Source of the DNA: Oscillospiraceae bacterium
Lineage (GTDB): Bacteria > Bacillota > Clostridia > Oscillospirales > UBA929
NCBI GenBank assembly: GCA_009782475.1
Contig: WRIZ01000002.1
Span: forward strand, 64,001 to 128,000
Length of the DNA stretch: 64,000 nt
Reading direction: 5' to 3'
Shown one piece after another: positions 27,175 through 36,347 of the stretch (position 1 is its first letter; the number at the start of each line of letters is the position of its first letter). The position numbers and the translations under genes are program-made. Under the pieces are notes generated by a model that worked only from the letters and a program-made list of their open reading frames with translations, made no database searches and was not told where the DNA came from.

Positions 27175-28982
27175 TCTTGCTCCTCCTGTCCTGATGTTTC
27201 TGTTGTATCGGTGGGATCGGGAATTTCCGGTTCATCGGGCGGCAATGACGGATCGGGATCGGGCGAGGGGTTGATGATGATTTCCTCACCTGTGCCGCCG
27301 TCGTCCGGCAGCTCGCTGCCGCCGCCGGGACCTACTTCGATAATGGCGTCAACCTTCATATAGGCCGACCTTGCCTCCGTGTTGCGGTAAACAACATTGC
27401 CGTCCGGGTCTTTCAAAACGCGGTAGGTTTGCACCGTCCAGCCGTCGGAGCCGGAGGTCACGGTATGCGTCGCGCCCGGCGCGAGATCGGGGTTGACTTC
27501 GGTTTTTGTACCCTTTGGTTTGTGGGCAATGACGTCGCGGTCTATGGAAACGGTCAGGTCGTCCGTCTTGGTGCCCCATATTTGGATATGGATGCGGGAA
27601 CTTGCGTACCACGCATCGACACGGATGGGGTACGCCGTGTCATTGCTGAATACGAAATCGATCCTGCCCCAGTCCACAGCGGCGTCAAGCCCAAGCGGGA
27701 CATAAGCCACCGTCATGGAGTGGTTTTGGCGGTAGACGATATGCAGGTTGGAGAGCAGAACGGCGTTGTAGAGTGTTGTGGACGATTGGCAGACGCCGCC
27801 GCCGATGGCTTCAACGATCCTGCCGTTGAGATAGGCACCGGCCATCTTAAAGCCGCGTTCTTCGGTGCGGTTGCCAACAACTTGGTTAAACGAAAACTCC
27901 TCACCGGGCAGGACGACTGTCCCGGTCATATATTGCGCCGTTAAATTGATGTTGTTGACACGGTTGCTGGACGAACCGGCGGTGGAAGTGGAGTATTCGC
28001 CCAGCAAATCGCGGAAAAGGTTTTCTTCCAAATCGGCGGCCGTGACGTCGGGCGCGGTGCGGAGCAAGGGGATGATAAACCTGCCGGATTTCTGTTCAAG
28101 CAGGCTGAGAGCGTTTTGCATGTCAAAAGATACGCCGATCACATGCGGAACAACCGACGTTTGATTGTCTTCATCGGCGGTGATATAGGCGTCTTTCGGT
28201 TCCACATAGATTTGACGATAAAGCTCTTCCAGCGGAAGCGGATCGGGGGAGAGAAATTCCGATTGGAACGAAAGGGGCGAAAAGTCCTGTGTCTTAAAGC
28301 CTGCGATAACGGCGTTGGTCATTTCCTCCATATCGGAAGAAATACCGTCCTGCCCGCCCGACACTTCGATGGATTCCCCGCCGATATTCCAAGTGTATTC
28401 AACAGGGGGCTGACCCAGCCCGACGGAAAGCGAGGAGACGATTTGTTCAATCGCTCCCCTGTCTATGTAAACGTCAATGTCATCCTCTACCGTGTGTTGG
28501 GAGAAAAGGGAGGAGAAGGCAAATCCGATACGGGAGAATCTTCCCCCGGTGCGCCCTTTGTTGTAGATGGTTTCGGCTGTTGTGGCAGGGGAGAGGGCAA
28601 CACCCGCTTCCTCCGCCGTTATGGTCACCGATTGTTCGTCAAGCGACAGAATGATTTCTTTGCCGCGGTATACATCGGCCAGCTTTTCGGTCAGGGCGGC
28701 TTCCGCTTCCTGCTTTGTCATGCCGCCGAAGTCGATCCCATAGGCCTTCAGATTGGGGAAGACACGGCTATAGGTCAATGCGTAAACCGAAAAGGAAACA
28801 AATGCGATCAGCAATACGCCGACGCATATCATCGAAATTCCGAAAGGCGTGAGAAAATGCTTGCGCCGGGACGAGGCTGTTTCTTCCCGTTTGGAAGGGG
28901 CTTTTGACGGCGCGTGACCCTTCTGTGTTTGCTTCTTCCCGGCTCCGTCAGACGCTTTCCTCTTGGTTGCTGCTTGCGGCAT
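27171..28982 (-). CDS. VanW family protein with peptidoglycan-binding-like domain (YoaR type)
   Basis: 603 residues from the ATG at 28982, which follows AAAGGAGGGGGG; the track start is 24 codons further up. A Lys/Ser-rich cytoplasmic tail of about 45 residues is followed by one membrane segment (ISMICVGVLLIAFVSFSVYAL). Then come a YoaR-like putative peptidoglycan-binding region at about 75-300 and the VanW domain at about 340-470 (NLTAQYMTGTVVLPGEEFSFN, GGGVCQSSTTLYNAVLLSNL). The tail is Pro/Asp/Gly-rich. Family members are cell-surface proteins of unknown biochemical role; despite the name, this is not evidence of vancomycin resistance. Next to a PBP, which fits a wall-related role. Confidence 0.9.
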   Translation of the reverse strand: MPQAATKRKASDGAGKKQTQKGHAPSKAPSKREETASSRRKHFLTPFGISMICVGVLLIAFVSFSVYALTYSRVFPNLKAYGIDFGGMTKQEAEAALTEKLADVYRGKEIILSLDEQSVTITAEEAGVALSPATTAETIYNKGRTGGRFSRIGFAFSSLFSQHTVEDDIDVYIDRGAIEQIVSSLSVGLGQPPVEYTWNIGGESIEVSGGQDGISSDMEEMTNAVIAGFKTQDFSPLSFQSEFLSPDPLPLEELYRQIYVEPKDAYITADEDNQTSVVPHVIGVSFDMQNALSLLEQKSGRFIIPLLRTAPDVTAADLEENLFRDLLGEYSTSTAGSSSNRVNNINLTAQYMTGTVVLPGEEFSFNQVVGNRTEERGFKMAGAYLNGRIVEAIGGGVCQSSTTLYNAVLLSNLHIVYRQNHSMTVAYVPLGLDAAVDWGRIDFVFSNDTAYPIRVDAWYASSRIHIQIWGTKTDDLTVSIDRDVIAHKPKGTKTEVNPDLAPGATHTVTSGSDGWTVQTYRVLKDPDGNVVYRNTEARSAYMKVDAIIEVGPGGGSELPDDGGTGEEIIINPSPDPDPSLPPDEPEIPDPTDTTETSGQEEQD

Positions 28983-29099
28983 ATCCCCCCTCCTTTCGCT
29001 TTCATACCCGCTTATTATACGATAACCGCGATGAATAATACAAGGTAAATTCATTACAAAACAGGAAACGAATGGTTACAGAAACTTATGTCACCCCAA

Positions 29100-31748
29100 T
29101 TAAGGCTCAGGGTTTTCCGGTTCCTCGGGCGGCAGGGCGGGGTCTTCGCCGCCGCCGGAGGGGTCATCTTCCCCGCCGGACGGGTCGCCGCCGGGGTCTT
29201 CGCCCCCATCATCGGGAGGCTGAGAAATGGGATGGTTAAACTCACAAAATGAATTGTATGGCTTTCTGCCGTCGGTTCCTTCCGCGATGATCCTGTAACG
29301 CTCTTCGTCCGTACCTGCCGCAGGGACGGCTTCGCCGCCGTCATCCGGCGCGGTTCCCGGCAATCGCCTCATGGTATACTGTTCGTCGGAAAGGGCAAAC
29401 CCCGCAATGGGAACCCAGCGTTCCAAGTCCAGCAAAGCCGCCGTTTTGCATGTCTCAGCAGGACAATTCGGGGTGGCAAGGTTGTTGGTCAGGATACATA
29501 CGCTCACGGGTTTGTGCATCGTGCAGGTGGTGCGCGGGATGTCGTCTTTGTCCAAATACCCGACTGCCGTGCGGTTCCCTCTCGGGTCAAGGCGGCAATA
29601 CTCCCCGGGCGTCATGCCGCTGTCAATGCAGTATTGAAACTGCTGGATTCCCTCGGGCTGGGTAAACTGCCTGGGTTCCAACCCTTCGTGGGCTTTGTTC
29701 ATGACTTGGATCCACATATGGAGGGCAGGGTTTCCGGGGCGGTTGTTGTTATAGTAAGACATATCGCGCCCGATGTCGTAACCGAACCATGTCACGGCGG
29801 TATAGTAGGGGGTGTAACCGGCAAACCAGCGGTCTTTGTTCGCGCTGGTGGTGCCTGTTTTGCCGGCGGTTTGCATATTGTTTACTTTCGCGTAGGAACC
29901 GGTGCCGCCCGTTCCGTAAATGACGTTGATCATACAGGTTTCCAAGTAATAGGCGGTTTTTTCCTTGATGGCAATTTTGGGGTCGGGTTTGTTTTCAAGG
30001 ATAACGACGCCGCTCTGATCGATGACATGAGTGTAAGTCCGCAGTTTGTTGCGCATCCCTTTGTTGGCGATGGCGGCGTAAGCCCCCGTCATGTCATGCA
30101 CCGTCGCGCCTCCGGTCAGTGAACCCATGCCGAGCGGGGAGAGATCAACGTCGTTAAATACCTTATTGCCGACCGTCTTGCTCGTGGTCATGGTGGTCAA
30201 TCCGAAACGGTCAAAACCGTAAGTAAAGCAGGTGAATGTTCCCACCCGGTCTACAATGGAGACGGCAACGGTATTTTTCGATTCGGTAACGGCCTGCAAA
30301 ACCGTCATATGCCCGATCCAGCGGTTGGGGGAGTTGAGCGGCCAGCCGCGGTTGCCTTCTTTCCTCACCGGTATATCGTCCACCGGGGAATAGGGCGTCA
30401 TCATCCCCAAATCAAAAGCTGGCGCGTAAACGGTGATCGGTTTGATGGCCGATCCGGGAGACCGTTCGGCCATGATGGAACGGTCGAATATAAGGTTGCC
30501 TGTTTTTTCCCGTCCGCCGATCATGGCTTTGATTTCGCCGGTTGCCTGATCTACCAGCATCATGGCCGCTTCGGGCGGTTCGGCGTCGGGGGTGTTCGGC
30601 CAGCAGGAATCGTCCGCCCAAATATCGTCCATTGCCTTTTGAATGTTTAAGTCAACGCAAGCATAAATATCGAGGCCGCCGGAAAAGAGCCATCGTTTGG
30701 CAAGTTCCGAATTCATGTTATGTTCCTTCATCAAATCGGCGGTCACATCACGGATGATTTGGTCTACATACCATGACCGGATGCTTTCGCCGCTGATGGT
30801 ATTCTCCCGCTGTTTGAATTCGAGCGGCTGATATTTGGCGAGATTATACTCATGCTGTTTGATCATTTTCTGCTTGAACATTTCACCCAGTATGGTTTCC
30901 TGCCGGTTTTTGTTGTTTTTGGGGTTGGAATAAGGATCGTAATACGAAGGGTTGTTGGTGATCCCTACAATGGCGGCGCATTCAGCCAGTGACAATTCCT
31001 CCAGCGGTTTGCCGAAATAGAGCTCCGACGCCGTCAGGATACCGTAGCATCCCCTGCCGAAGTAAACGGTGTTGAGATACATTTCAAGGATAGATTCCTT
31101 GCCTTCGACGCCGGGGTAGCTTTTCTCCAACGCGAGAGCACGAAAAATCTCTTGGATTTTTCTCGAAACGGTGGGGTCGTCGTCGCCGGTGTTGTTTTTG
31201 AGCATCTGCTGTGTAATGGTCGAGCCGCCGAAACTGGAATCGCCGCTCAACAGGCTTAGAAATGCCCCCACCGTACGTCTCCAGTCGACTCCTTCGTGAT
31301 CCCAAAAACGCTTGTCTTCAATGGCGACGGCGGCGTCAATGATATTTTTGGGCATCTCATCGTAAGAGATCCAAACGCGGTTTTCTTTACCGGAGAGGCT
31401 TTCCAGCAGGATATATTCGCCGGGGTTATCCGGGTCTGCCGCCCATATGTGCGACGTTTGGGCAAGGTCAAATTGATCAAAATCTATATCGGTATTGACG
31501 TTGAGGTATTTGGTAACATAAATCGCGCCGAACACACCGATAATGGCTGATGTGAGAAGGACGATCATCAGCATGATCAGCATGACGCGGGATATAACGC
31601 CCAGCACCGCAATGAATGCCCGCCGAACACGCCTGACTTCCGGCTTGATCTCGGGGCTGAAAATCTTGTTCGCGCCCTTTTTCAAAGAAGTCCAAAAAGC
31701 GAGGAAGAAGCACTTTATCTTGTGGAAGAACGCTTTCACTTTAACCAT
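29100..31748 (-). CDS. Class A penicillin-binding protein (PBP1A family)
   Basis: 882 residues. A basic cytoplasmic N-terminus of about 50 residues and one membrane segment (VMLIMLMIVLLTSAIIGVFGA) precede the GT51 glycosyltransferase (EDKRFWDHEGVDWRRT, GGSTITQQMLKN, YLNTVYFGRGCYGI). The transpeptidase follows with SAIK (catalytic Ser), SKN and GKTGTTSANKDRWFAGYTP. It polymerises and crosslinks peptidoglycan outside the membrane. The C-terminus ends in a long Gly/Asp/Pro-rich repeat (PPDDGGEDPGGDPSGGEDDP), probably unstructured and wall-spanning, very like the tail of the neighbouring VanW protein. The start is supported by AGGTGA eight bases upstream. Confidence 0.96.
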   Translation of the reverse strand: MVKVKAFFHKIKCFFLAFWTSLKKGANKIFSPEIKPEVRRVRRAFIAVLGVISRVMLIMLMIVLLTSAIIGVFGAIYVTKYLNVNTDIDFDQFDLAQTSHIWAADPDNPGEYILLESLSGKENRVWISYDEMPKNIIDAAVAIEDKRFWDHEGVDWRRTVGAFLSLLSGDSSFGGSTITQQMLKNNTGDDDPTVSRKIQEIFRALALEKSYPGVEGKESILEMYLNTVYFGRGCYGILTASELYFGKPLEELSLAECAAIVGITNNPSYYDPYSNPKNNKNRQETILGEMFKQKMIKQHEYNLAKYQPLEFKQRENTISGESIRSWYVDQIIRDVTADLMKEHNMNSELAKRWLFSGGLDIYACVDLNIQKAMDDIWADDSCWPNTPDAEPPEAAMMLVDQATGEIKAMIGGREKTGNLIFDRSIMAERSPGSAIKPITVYAPAFDLGMMTPYSPVDDIPVRKEGNRGWPLNSPNRWIGHMTVLQAVTESKNTVAVSIVDRVGTFTCFTYGFDRFGLTTMTTSKTVGNKVFNDVDLSPLGMGSLTGGATVHDMTGAYAAIANKGMRNKLRTYTHVIDQSGVVILENKPDPKIAIKEKTAYYLETCMINVIYGTGGTGSYAKVNNMQTAGKTGTTSANKDRWFAGYTPYYTAVTWFGYDIGRDMSYYNNNRPGNPALHMWIQVMNKAHEGLEPRQFTQPEGIQQFQYCIDSGMTPGEYCRLDPRGNRTAVGYLDKDDIPRTTCTMHKPVSVCILTNNLATPNCPAETCKTAALLDLERWVPIAGFALSDEQYTMRRLPGTAPDDGGEAVPAAGTDEERYRIIAEGTDGRKPYNSFCEFNHPISQPPDDGGEDPGGDPSGGEDDPSGGGEDPALPPEEPENPEP

Positions 31749-31770
31749 AAGGAGTGGTCACCTCACCGAT

Positions 31771-31799
31771 ATGGTATCATATTTTTTTCCAAATGTCAA
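31771..31799 (-). promoter_or_regulatory. Putative promoter of the PBP1A gene
   Basis: Minus strand TTGACA, 17-base A-rich spacer, TACCAT; the -10 is 23 bases before the ATG. Confidence 0.5.
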
Positions 31800-31823
31800 C
31801 GAAGGGAGAGCGGTATATTTCAT

Positions 31824-31852
31824 TTGCGCCGCCGCGCCGGACATGGTATACT
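31824..31852 (+). promoter_or_regulatory. Putative promoter of the ruvX-like gene
   Basis: TTTGCG, 17-base spacer, TATACT; the ATG is 21 bases downstream with GGGGTGAT as ribosome site. Good -10, weak -35. Confidence 0.5.
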
Positions 31853-31872
31853 GATTGCCGGGGTGATACATC

Positions 31873-32328
31873 ATGCGCGCAATGGCGGTGGATTACGGAG
31901 ACAGGCGCACAGGCGTCGCGGTCAGTGACGGTTCCCGCTTGATCACCGGGGATTGCTTTGTGATCGATGAACCAAACGCGGGGAAACTGGCCAACAGGCT
32001 CGAAGCCGAATACATCGGCCGCGGAGCCGACACGCTGATCCTCGGCAACCCGCTCAACATGAACGGAACATCGGGCTCCCGCGCCGAAAACACGGCGAAA
32101 TTCAAAGCCATGCTGGAGAAACGCGGCCTTAACGTTGTGTTATGGGATGAACGCCGCACGACGGTTGAAGCGGGGGAGCTGCTGAAAGGGACAGGGAATT
32201 TCGGGCAAAAGCGAAAATCAAAGATAGACGCGGTGGCCGCCTCACTGATCTTGGACGGGTTCCTTCTTTCGGAAAAAAACCTCGCGCAAGCCAATCAAAG
32301 CGGTCAGGATGCCGAAACCGATCCGTAA
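31873..32328 (+). CDS. ruvX: Putative pre-16S rRNA nuclease / Holliday junction resolvase-like YqgF
   Basis: 151 residues. The RNase H-like YqgF fold shows AVDYGDRRTGVAVSD at the N-terminus, ILGNPLNMNGTSG, the acidic DERRTT motif and KSKIDAVAASLILDGFL. Family members are involved in 5' maturation of 16S rRNA; older annotation names a Holliday junction resolvase. The C-terminal 20 residues (LSEKNLAQANQSGQDAETDP) go beyond the usual end and are encoded in the 87-base antiparallel overlap with the TSUP permease gene. It has its own promoter, divergent from PBP1A. Confidence 0.93.
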   Translation: MRAMAVDYGDRRTGVAVSDGSRLITGDCFVIDEPNAGKLANRLEAEYIGRGADTLILGNPLNMNGTSGSRAENTAKFKAMLEKRGLNVVLWDERRTTVEAGELLKGTGNFGQKRKSKIDAVAASLILDGFLLSEKNLAQANQSGQDAETDP

Positions 32329-33015
32329 CGGCGCGGCGTCGAGCCTGGTTGCCAAAAAGGCTCCCAAAAAGGCGGCCGGAAGCCCGGCTCCTATGCACCA
32401 AAGACCCTCCCGCCAAACGATCTGTTTGTTTTTGATATGCCCAACCATCGACCCGATGGCGCACGGGGGGAAATAGAGCAGATTACTCCCTTGCGCCGCG
32501 TGCTGTTCCAATCCGCCGAAGGCCGTCATCCAAATCAGGAGCAGTACGCCTCCGCCCAACCCAAAGCCGCTCAATACGCCGGTTCCCGCTCCGGCGGCGG
32601 CGGACGGGAGAACGCCGTCAAAGGCGAGCCCCGTCTCCCACTGGAAAAACTGGCGCACAACACCCAGCAGTAACAGGACGCCAAAGCTGCGACGGAGCCA
32701 GCCGGGTGCCGTTTTGGCAAAGAGGAACCCGGCGATGACCCCTCCGATCAGCCCTCCCAAAGCGTAAGGCCAAGCCGTATTCCACGGGAGCTTTCCGCTG
32801 GCCGCGTACATAGCGGCACTGACGGCGCAGAGAGGCGCGACGCAGAAAACAGACGTCGCCATAGCGCGTTTGGCGTCCAAACCGATCCAATCGCGCAATA
32901 AAGGGACAAGCACCGCACCGCCGCCTGCCCCCAGCAATCCGCATATGATTCCCGCGCCAACGCCCGCGCTCGCGCTTTTTACTGTTTTTTTCCGCTTCCC
33001 GTTATCTTTTTCCAT
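32242..33015 (-). CDS. TSUP family permease (sulfite exporter TauE/SafE type)
   Basis: 257 residues from the ATG at 33015 (MEKDNGKRKK), with AAAGGAG about 12 bases upstream. Around seven to eight membrane segments, with the two half-repeats starting GAGIICGLLGAGGGAVLVPLL and GAGTGVLSGFGLGGGVLLLIW, as in the TauE/SafE family. These carry organosulfur compounds, sulfite or related anions; the substrate is unknown. The 5' end overlaps the previous minus-strand gene by 37 bases and the 3' end overlaps ruvX by 87 bases on the opposite strand. Confidence 0.9.
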   Translation of the reverse strand: MEKDNGKRKKTVKSASAGVGAGIICGLLGAGGGAVLVPLLRDWIGLDAKRAMATSVFCVAPLCAVSAAMYAASGKLPWNTAWPYALGGLIGGVIAGFLFAKTAPGWLRRSFGVLLLLGVVRQFFQWETGLAFDGVLPSAAAGAGTGVLSGFGLGGGVLLLIWMTAFGGLEQHAAQGSNLLYFPPCAIGSMVGHIKNKQIVWREGLWCIGAGLPAAFLGAFLATRLDAAPLRIGFGILTALIGLREVFFRKKEPVQDQ

Positions 33016-34526
33016 ACAGGAATTATGCTCCTTTTGGCGGTCAATATACCCCAAACGGACGAGCCGATACTGCGGGAAACGGCCTTGTCAAACCGCATTT
33101 TCGGCAAATCGGCATAGAAACGTTCGCGGTTCTTGTGCCGGTTCGGGATGGTCACAAGGGCGGTGTTGTAATCAGGCAGCACATCAGGAGGAACCTCCCT
33201 CACAATGGCGCGTGAGGCCAGGCTGTCCATGACCTGAAACCCTTTTTCCGTATGCGCCAGCACCAGTGACGCGCCTTTATCGTCGAACAGTTCGGGGATA
33301 TGCTTGCGCCCGCCGGGGAAGGAACCCAGCGTCAGGTCGCTGCCGCGTTTTTCCTCATGGTGGGGGCAGTTATAGCATTCGGGGCGCAGACAAAGCCCGG
33401 CGCGGTAAGCCCGCAGGAAGGGGTCGCGTTCGACGGCGACTTCATAGGTACCGTTCTCCGAGCCGATCCGCACCTTGGCGTGGCTCAGTCCCATCGGCTT
33501 GCTTGAGAGATCGACCGCCGTCGCGGGCGCGCCGTTCTTCTCTTCCACATATTTTAAGTAGGCGGCAAAGACAGCCGGGTCGGCGGCTCCGCCGCAAACC
33601 ATGTCAACCGTCAGAAGGAGGGGATGGTCATGCTCCCTCCCGCCCAAGTGTTTATACAAGCTGCTGATCTGACAGGCCGTTCCCGTGAACAAAACATGTT
33701 TGCCCTGCTTCAGGCTGGAAACGGCTTGATCGTAAATCCCTTCGGTATCACTGAAGGCGTATTTCACTCCGCGCATGGGGATGCAATCGGGCATCCGGTC
33801 GGCTTTGACGTGGATGGTTTCAAAAATGGCATTGAACCGCGCGCCGAACACAACGCCGCCGCGGCCGATATACTCCTCGCACAGCAGCGAAAACACCCCT
33901 CCGGCCGCGCTGGCCGCCCGGACGTTTTCATTCTTGTTCACAACGCCGTAGGCGTGGATACGAGGCGAAAACTCGATCACATCGGAAGGTTCGCTTAAAG
34001 GAAGGTCATATTCAGGCAGCGGCGTCAATTTGGGTAAGTCGCTTAAATCAATCATTGGCGGCGGATCGCCGCCGATCATGTCCGATTCAGTTTGCGGCAG
34101 TGAGGTAGCTGTATGCCCGCTCTCAGGTTTGCCTTCTACAGGCGGCTCTTCAACCCCGGCGGATTTCGGCAGCACGACGTCGGCGTAGCCCGCTTCGCGC
34201 AACGCCGCATACGCCTCTTTATCACGGGCGAAAATCAAATCAAACATCGGCAAAACAGCGTAACACCGCTTGATCCATAATTCTTCGCAACCCCAAAGAA
34301 CCGCTTTGCACCCGGCTTTCTTCACGGCTGTGATAAAGGGTTTGTGTTTGGGTTCGCCTCCGTGAATGGCAACGTCGGCGTCGTCGGCCAGCGTTCGGAA
34401 ACGGGAGGTCACAAACAAACCAAGAGGGGCTTCATAATCAATCAGTTCGGCACGCCCAAAGAAACGGGATACCTGCTCCCGCTCTCCCCCGAACTGTCCG
34501 AACAATAAAATTTTGATAACAATCAC
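32979..34526 (-). CDS. FrhB-like reductase domain fused to a Rossmann-like N-terminal domain
   Basis: About 515 residues; the start is uncertain. The track begins at 34553, but a promoter-like site covers that region, so the GTG at 34526 is preferred, leaving almost no leader. The C-terminal 300 residues match the F420 hydrogenase/dehydrogenase beta-subunit C-terminal family (FSPRIHAYGVVNK, LFTGTACQISSLYKHL, VDMVCGG, CLRPECYNCPHHEEKRGSD). The usual N-terminal ferredoxin domain is missing. Instead residues 1-130 (KILLFGQFGG, LIFARDKEAYAALREAGY) recall part of a polysaccharide pyruvyl transferase, joined by a Pro-rich linker. Those two families are often neighbours in polysaccharide loci; a fusion is inference. 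The role is unknown, perhaps glycan modification. Confidence 0.72.
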   Translation of the reverse strand: MIVIKILLFGQFGGEREQVSRFFGRAELIDYEAPLGLFVTSRFRTLADDADVAIHGGEPKHKPFITAVKKAGCKAVLWGCEELWIKRCYAVLPMFDLIFARDKEAYAALREAGYADVVLPKSAGVEEPPVEGKPESGHTATSLPQTESDMIGGDPPPMIDLSDLPKLTPLPEYDLPLSEPSDVIEFSPRIHAYGVVNKNENVRAASAAGGVFSLLCEEYIGRGGVVFGARFNAIFETIHVKADRMPDCIPMRGVKYAFSDTEGIYDQAVSSLKQGKHVLFTGTACQISSLYKHLGGREHDHPLLLTVDMVCGGAADPAVFAAYLKYVEEKNGAPATAVDLSSKPMGLSHAKVRIGSENGTYEVAVERDPFLRAYRAGLCLRPECYNCPHHEEKRGSDLTLGSFPGGRKHIPELFDDKGASLVLAHTEKGFQVMDSLASRAIVREVPPDVLPDYNTALVTIPNRHKNRERFYADLPKMRFDKAVSRSIGSSVWGILTAKRSIIPVWKKITGSGKKQ

Positions 34527-34542
34527 CGTTAAAGAGTATACC
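34513..34542 (+). promoter_or_regulatory. Possible promoter of the ygiQ-like gene
   Basis: TTGATA, 18-base spacer, TATACC, 40 bases before the ATG at 34583. It shares the AGTATACC segment with the opposite promoter. Confidence 0.4.
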
Positions 34543-34563
34543 ATAATTGTCAATAAACGTCAA
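34535..34563 (-). promoter_or_regulatory. Promoter of the FrhB-like gene
   Basis: Minus strand TTGACG, 17-base spacer, TATACT. If used, transcription starts about at the GTG at 34526, giving a leaderless or near-leaderless message. Confidence 0.55.
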
Positions 34564-34582
34564 GAACAGGGGAAGTAGGATC

Positions 34583-36340
34583 ATGGTTTTTCAAGCGGCT
34601 CCGGGCAAAACGGCTGATTTTCTATTGATCACAGGCGACGCCTGGGTCGACCATCCCGCGTTCGGCGCGGCGGTCATTGCCCGCGTACTGGAAGCCGAAG
34701 GGTTTACAACAGCTTATATTGCACAGCCGGACTGGAAGGATGCTTCTTCCCTCAGCGGGCTGCCGCGTCCCCGGTTGGCGGGGTTGGTCACGTCGGGCAA
34801 CCTCGATTCAATGGTGGCAAATTACACCGCCGCCCGAAGGCAGCGTAACGCTGCACCCAATGGCGGCTGCGGCCGCGGGACGGGAGTGGGGAGAAAACCG
34901 GACAGAGCTTGTATCGTTTACACCGGGTTGTTGAAAGCGGCCTTTCCGGGGCTGCCTGTCATTCTCGGCGGGCTGGAAGCGTCGCTTCGCCGGTTTGCCC
35001 ACTATGATTATTGGGATGATAGGGTGCGGCGGTCAATCCTCGTCGATTCGGGAGCCGACATTTTGGTTTACGGTATGGGGGAGCGCACCATACGGGAGCT
35101 GGCTCGTCAGATGGATAAAGGGGAAGAGCTTTACACGCGCGGCATATGCTTCCTAACCGACAAAACCCCTTCCAATGCGGTTGTTTTACCGTCGTTCGAG
35201 CAGGTTTCAAAAGACAAACGAACCTACGCCAAAGCGACCATGCTGGAGTACCGGGAACATGACCCCATCCGCGGCCGGACGCTCTGCCAATCGCATAGTA
35301 ACCGTTTTTTGGTATGCACACCGCCCGCCATGCCGCTTTCAGCGGCCGAGCTGGACGCTGTGGCTGAATTGCCGTTCACCCGCCTGCCCGTGTCAAAAGA
35401 AACAGAGGAGATTCAATTCTCCCTCATCCACAACCGGGGCTGCTTCGGGGGATGTAACTTTTGTTCGCTGGCCTTCCATCAGGGGCGCATCATCTCTTCC
35501 CGCAGTCACGCGTCCTTACTGCGGGAAGCGGAAAAACTGACCCAAATGCCGGGGTTCAAAGGGTATATCCACGACGTAGGCGGCCCGACGGCCAATTTCC
35601 GTCATCCCGCCTGTAAAAAACAGATGAAATCAGGCTCTTGCCCCGACCGGCACTGCCTGACGCCCAAACCCTGCCCCAATCTGGACGCTTCCCATGCCGA
35701 TTATCTCATCCTCTTACAAAAACTGCGGGCTTTACCGGGTGTCAAAAAGGTTTTTGTGCGTTCGGGGATACGGTATGATTACCTCATGCTGGACAAATCG
35801 GGGCATTGTATGGAGGAACTGGTCAAACATCACATCAGCGGGCAGCTGAAAGTCGCGCCGGAGCATTGCCGCGACCATGTGCTTGACCTGATGAACAAAC
35901 CGCGTTTCGCCGCCTACCGCGCTTTCTGCAAGAAATATGAAGCCCTGAACAGCAAGGCGGGGAAGAAGCAATTTTTAGTCCCTTATCTCATCTCGTCCCA
36001 TCCCGGTTCGCGGCTGGAAGACGCCGTGGAACTGGCTCTGACCCTCAAACGCATGGGGCGCAGGCCGGAACAGGTGCAGGACTTTTACCCGACGCCGGGG
36101 ACGATTTCAACCTGTATGTATCACACCGGCCTCGACCCTCGTACGATGAAGCCGGTGTACGCCGCCAAGACGCCGCATGAAAAAGCCATGCAGCGGGCGT
36201 TGCTGCAATGGTTCTTGCCGCAAAACCGCAAGCTGGTGTTGGAAGGGCTGCGTCAAGCGGGACGGGAGGATTTGATCCCGGTACTTTTGGGCGGCGTGAG
36301 GATGAAAGGAAAACCCCCAGCCAAACGGCGGGGGAGGTGA
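34583..36340 (+). CDS. YgiQ family radical SAM protein
   Basis: 585 residues from the ATG at 34583; GGGGAAG lies about seven bases upstream. The N-terminal UPF0313 domain begins ADFLLITGDAWVDHPAFG, then LGGLEASLRRFAHYDYWDD. The radical SAM cluster motif is RGCFGGCNFCSLAFHQGR (CxxxCxxC). The downstream part has KPCPNLDASHADYL and GRRPEQVQDFYPTPGTISTCMYHTG, typical of the family. The enzyme's product is not known. Codons 86-102 contain a family A palindromic element, giving RQRNAAPNGGCGRGTGVGRK in a loop that is variable among homologs. Followed after seven bases by a GNAT gene. Confidence 0.95.
   Translation: MVFQAAPGKTADFLLITGDAWVDHPAFGAAVIARVLEAEGFTTAYIAQPDWKDASSLSGLPRPRLAGLVTSGNLDSMVANYTAARRQRNAAPNGGCGRGTGVGRKPDRACIVYTGLLKAAFPGLPVILGGLEASLRRFAHYDYWDDRVRRSILVDSGADILVYGMGERTIRELARQMDKGEELYTRGICFLTDKTPSNAVVLPSFEQVSKDKRTYAKATMLEYREHDPIRGRTLCQSHSNRFLVCTPPAMPLSAAELDAVAELPFTRLPVSKETEEIQFSLIHNRGCFGGCNFCSLAFHQGRIISSRSHASLLREAEKLTQMPGFKGYIHDVGGPTANFRHPACKKQMKSGSCPDRHCLTPKPCPNLDASHADYLILLQKLRALPGVKKVFVRSGIRYDYLMLDKSGHCMEELVKHHISGQLKVAPEHCRDHVLDLMNKPRFAAYRAFCKKYEALNSKAGKKQFLVPYLISSHPGSRLEDAVELALTLKRMGRRPEQVQDFYPTPGTISTCMYHTGLDPRTMKPVYAAKTPHEKAMQRALLQWFLPQNRKLVLEGLRQAGREDLIPVLLGGVRMKGKPPAKRRGR
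34840..34886 (+). repeat. Family A palindromic element inside the ygiQ-like gene
   Basis: Hairpin 1 GCAGCGT-A-ACGCTGC, link ACCCAATG, hairpin 2 GCGGC-TGCG-GCCGC, tail GGGACGGGAG. Read as QRNAAPNGGCGRGTG, the same frame as the copies in pheT and pheS. Confidence 0.82.
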
Positions 36341-36347
36341 GGTTAAG

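Noticed and set aside
27171-28982. Vancomycin resistance locus suggested by the VanW domain
   Set aside because: No vanH, vanA-type ligase, vanX or vanRS genes are present; the protein is a YoaR-like wall protein.
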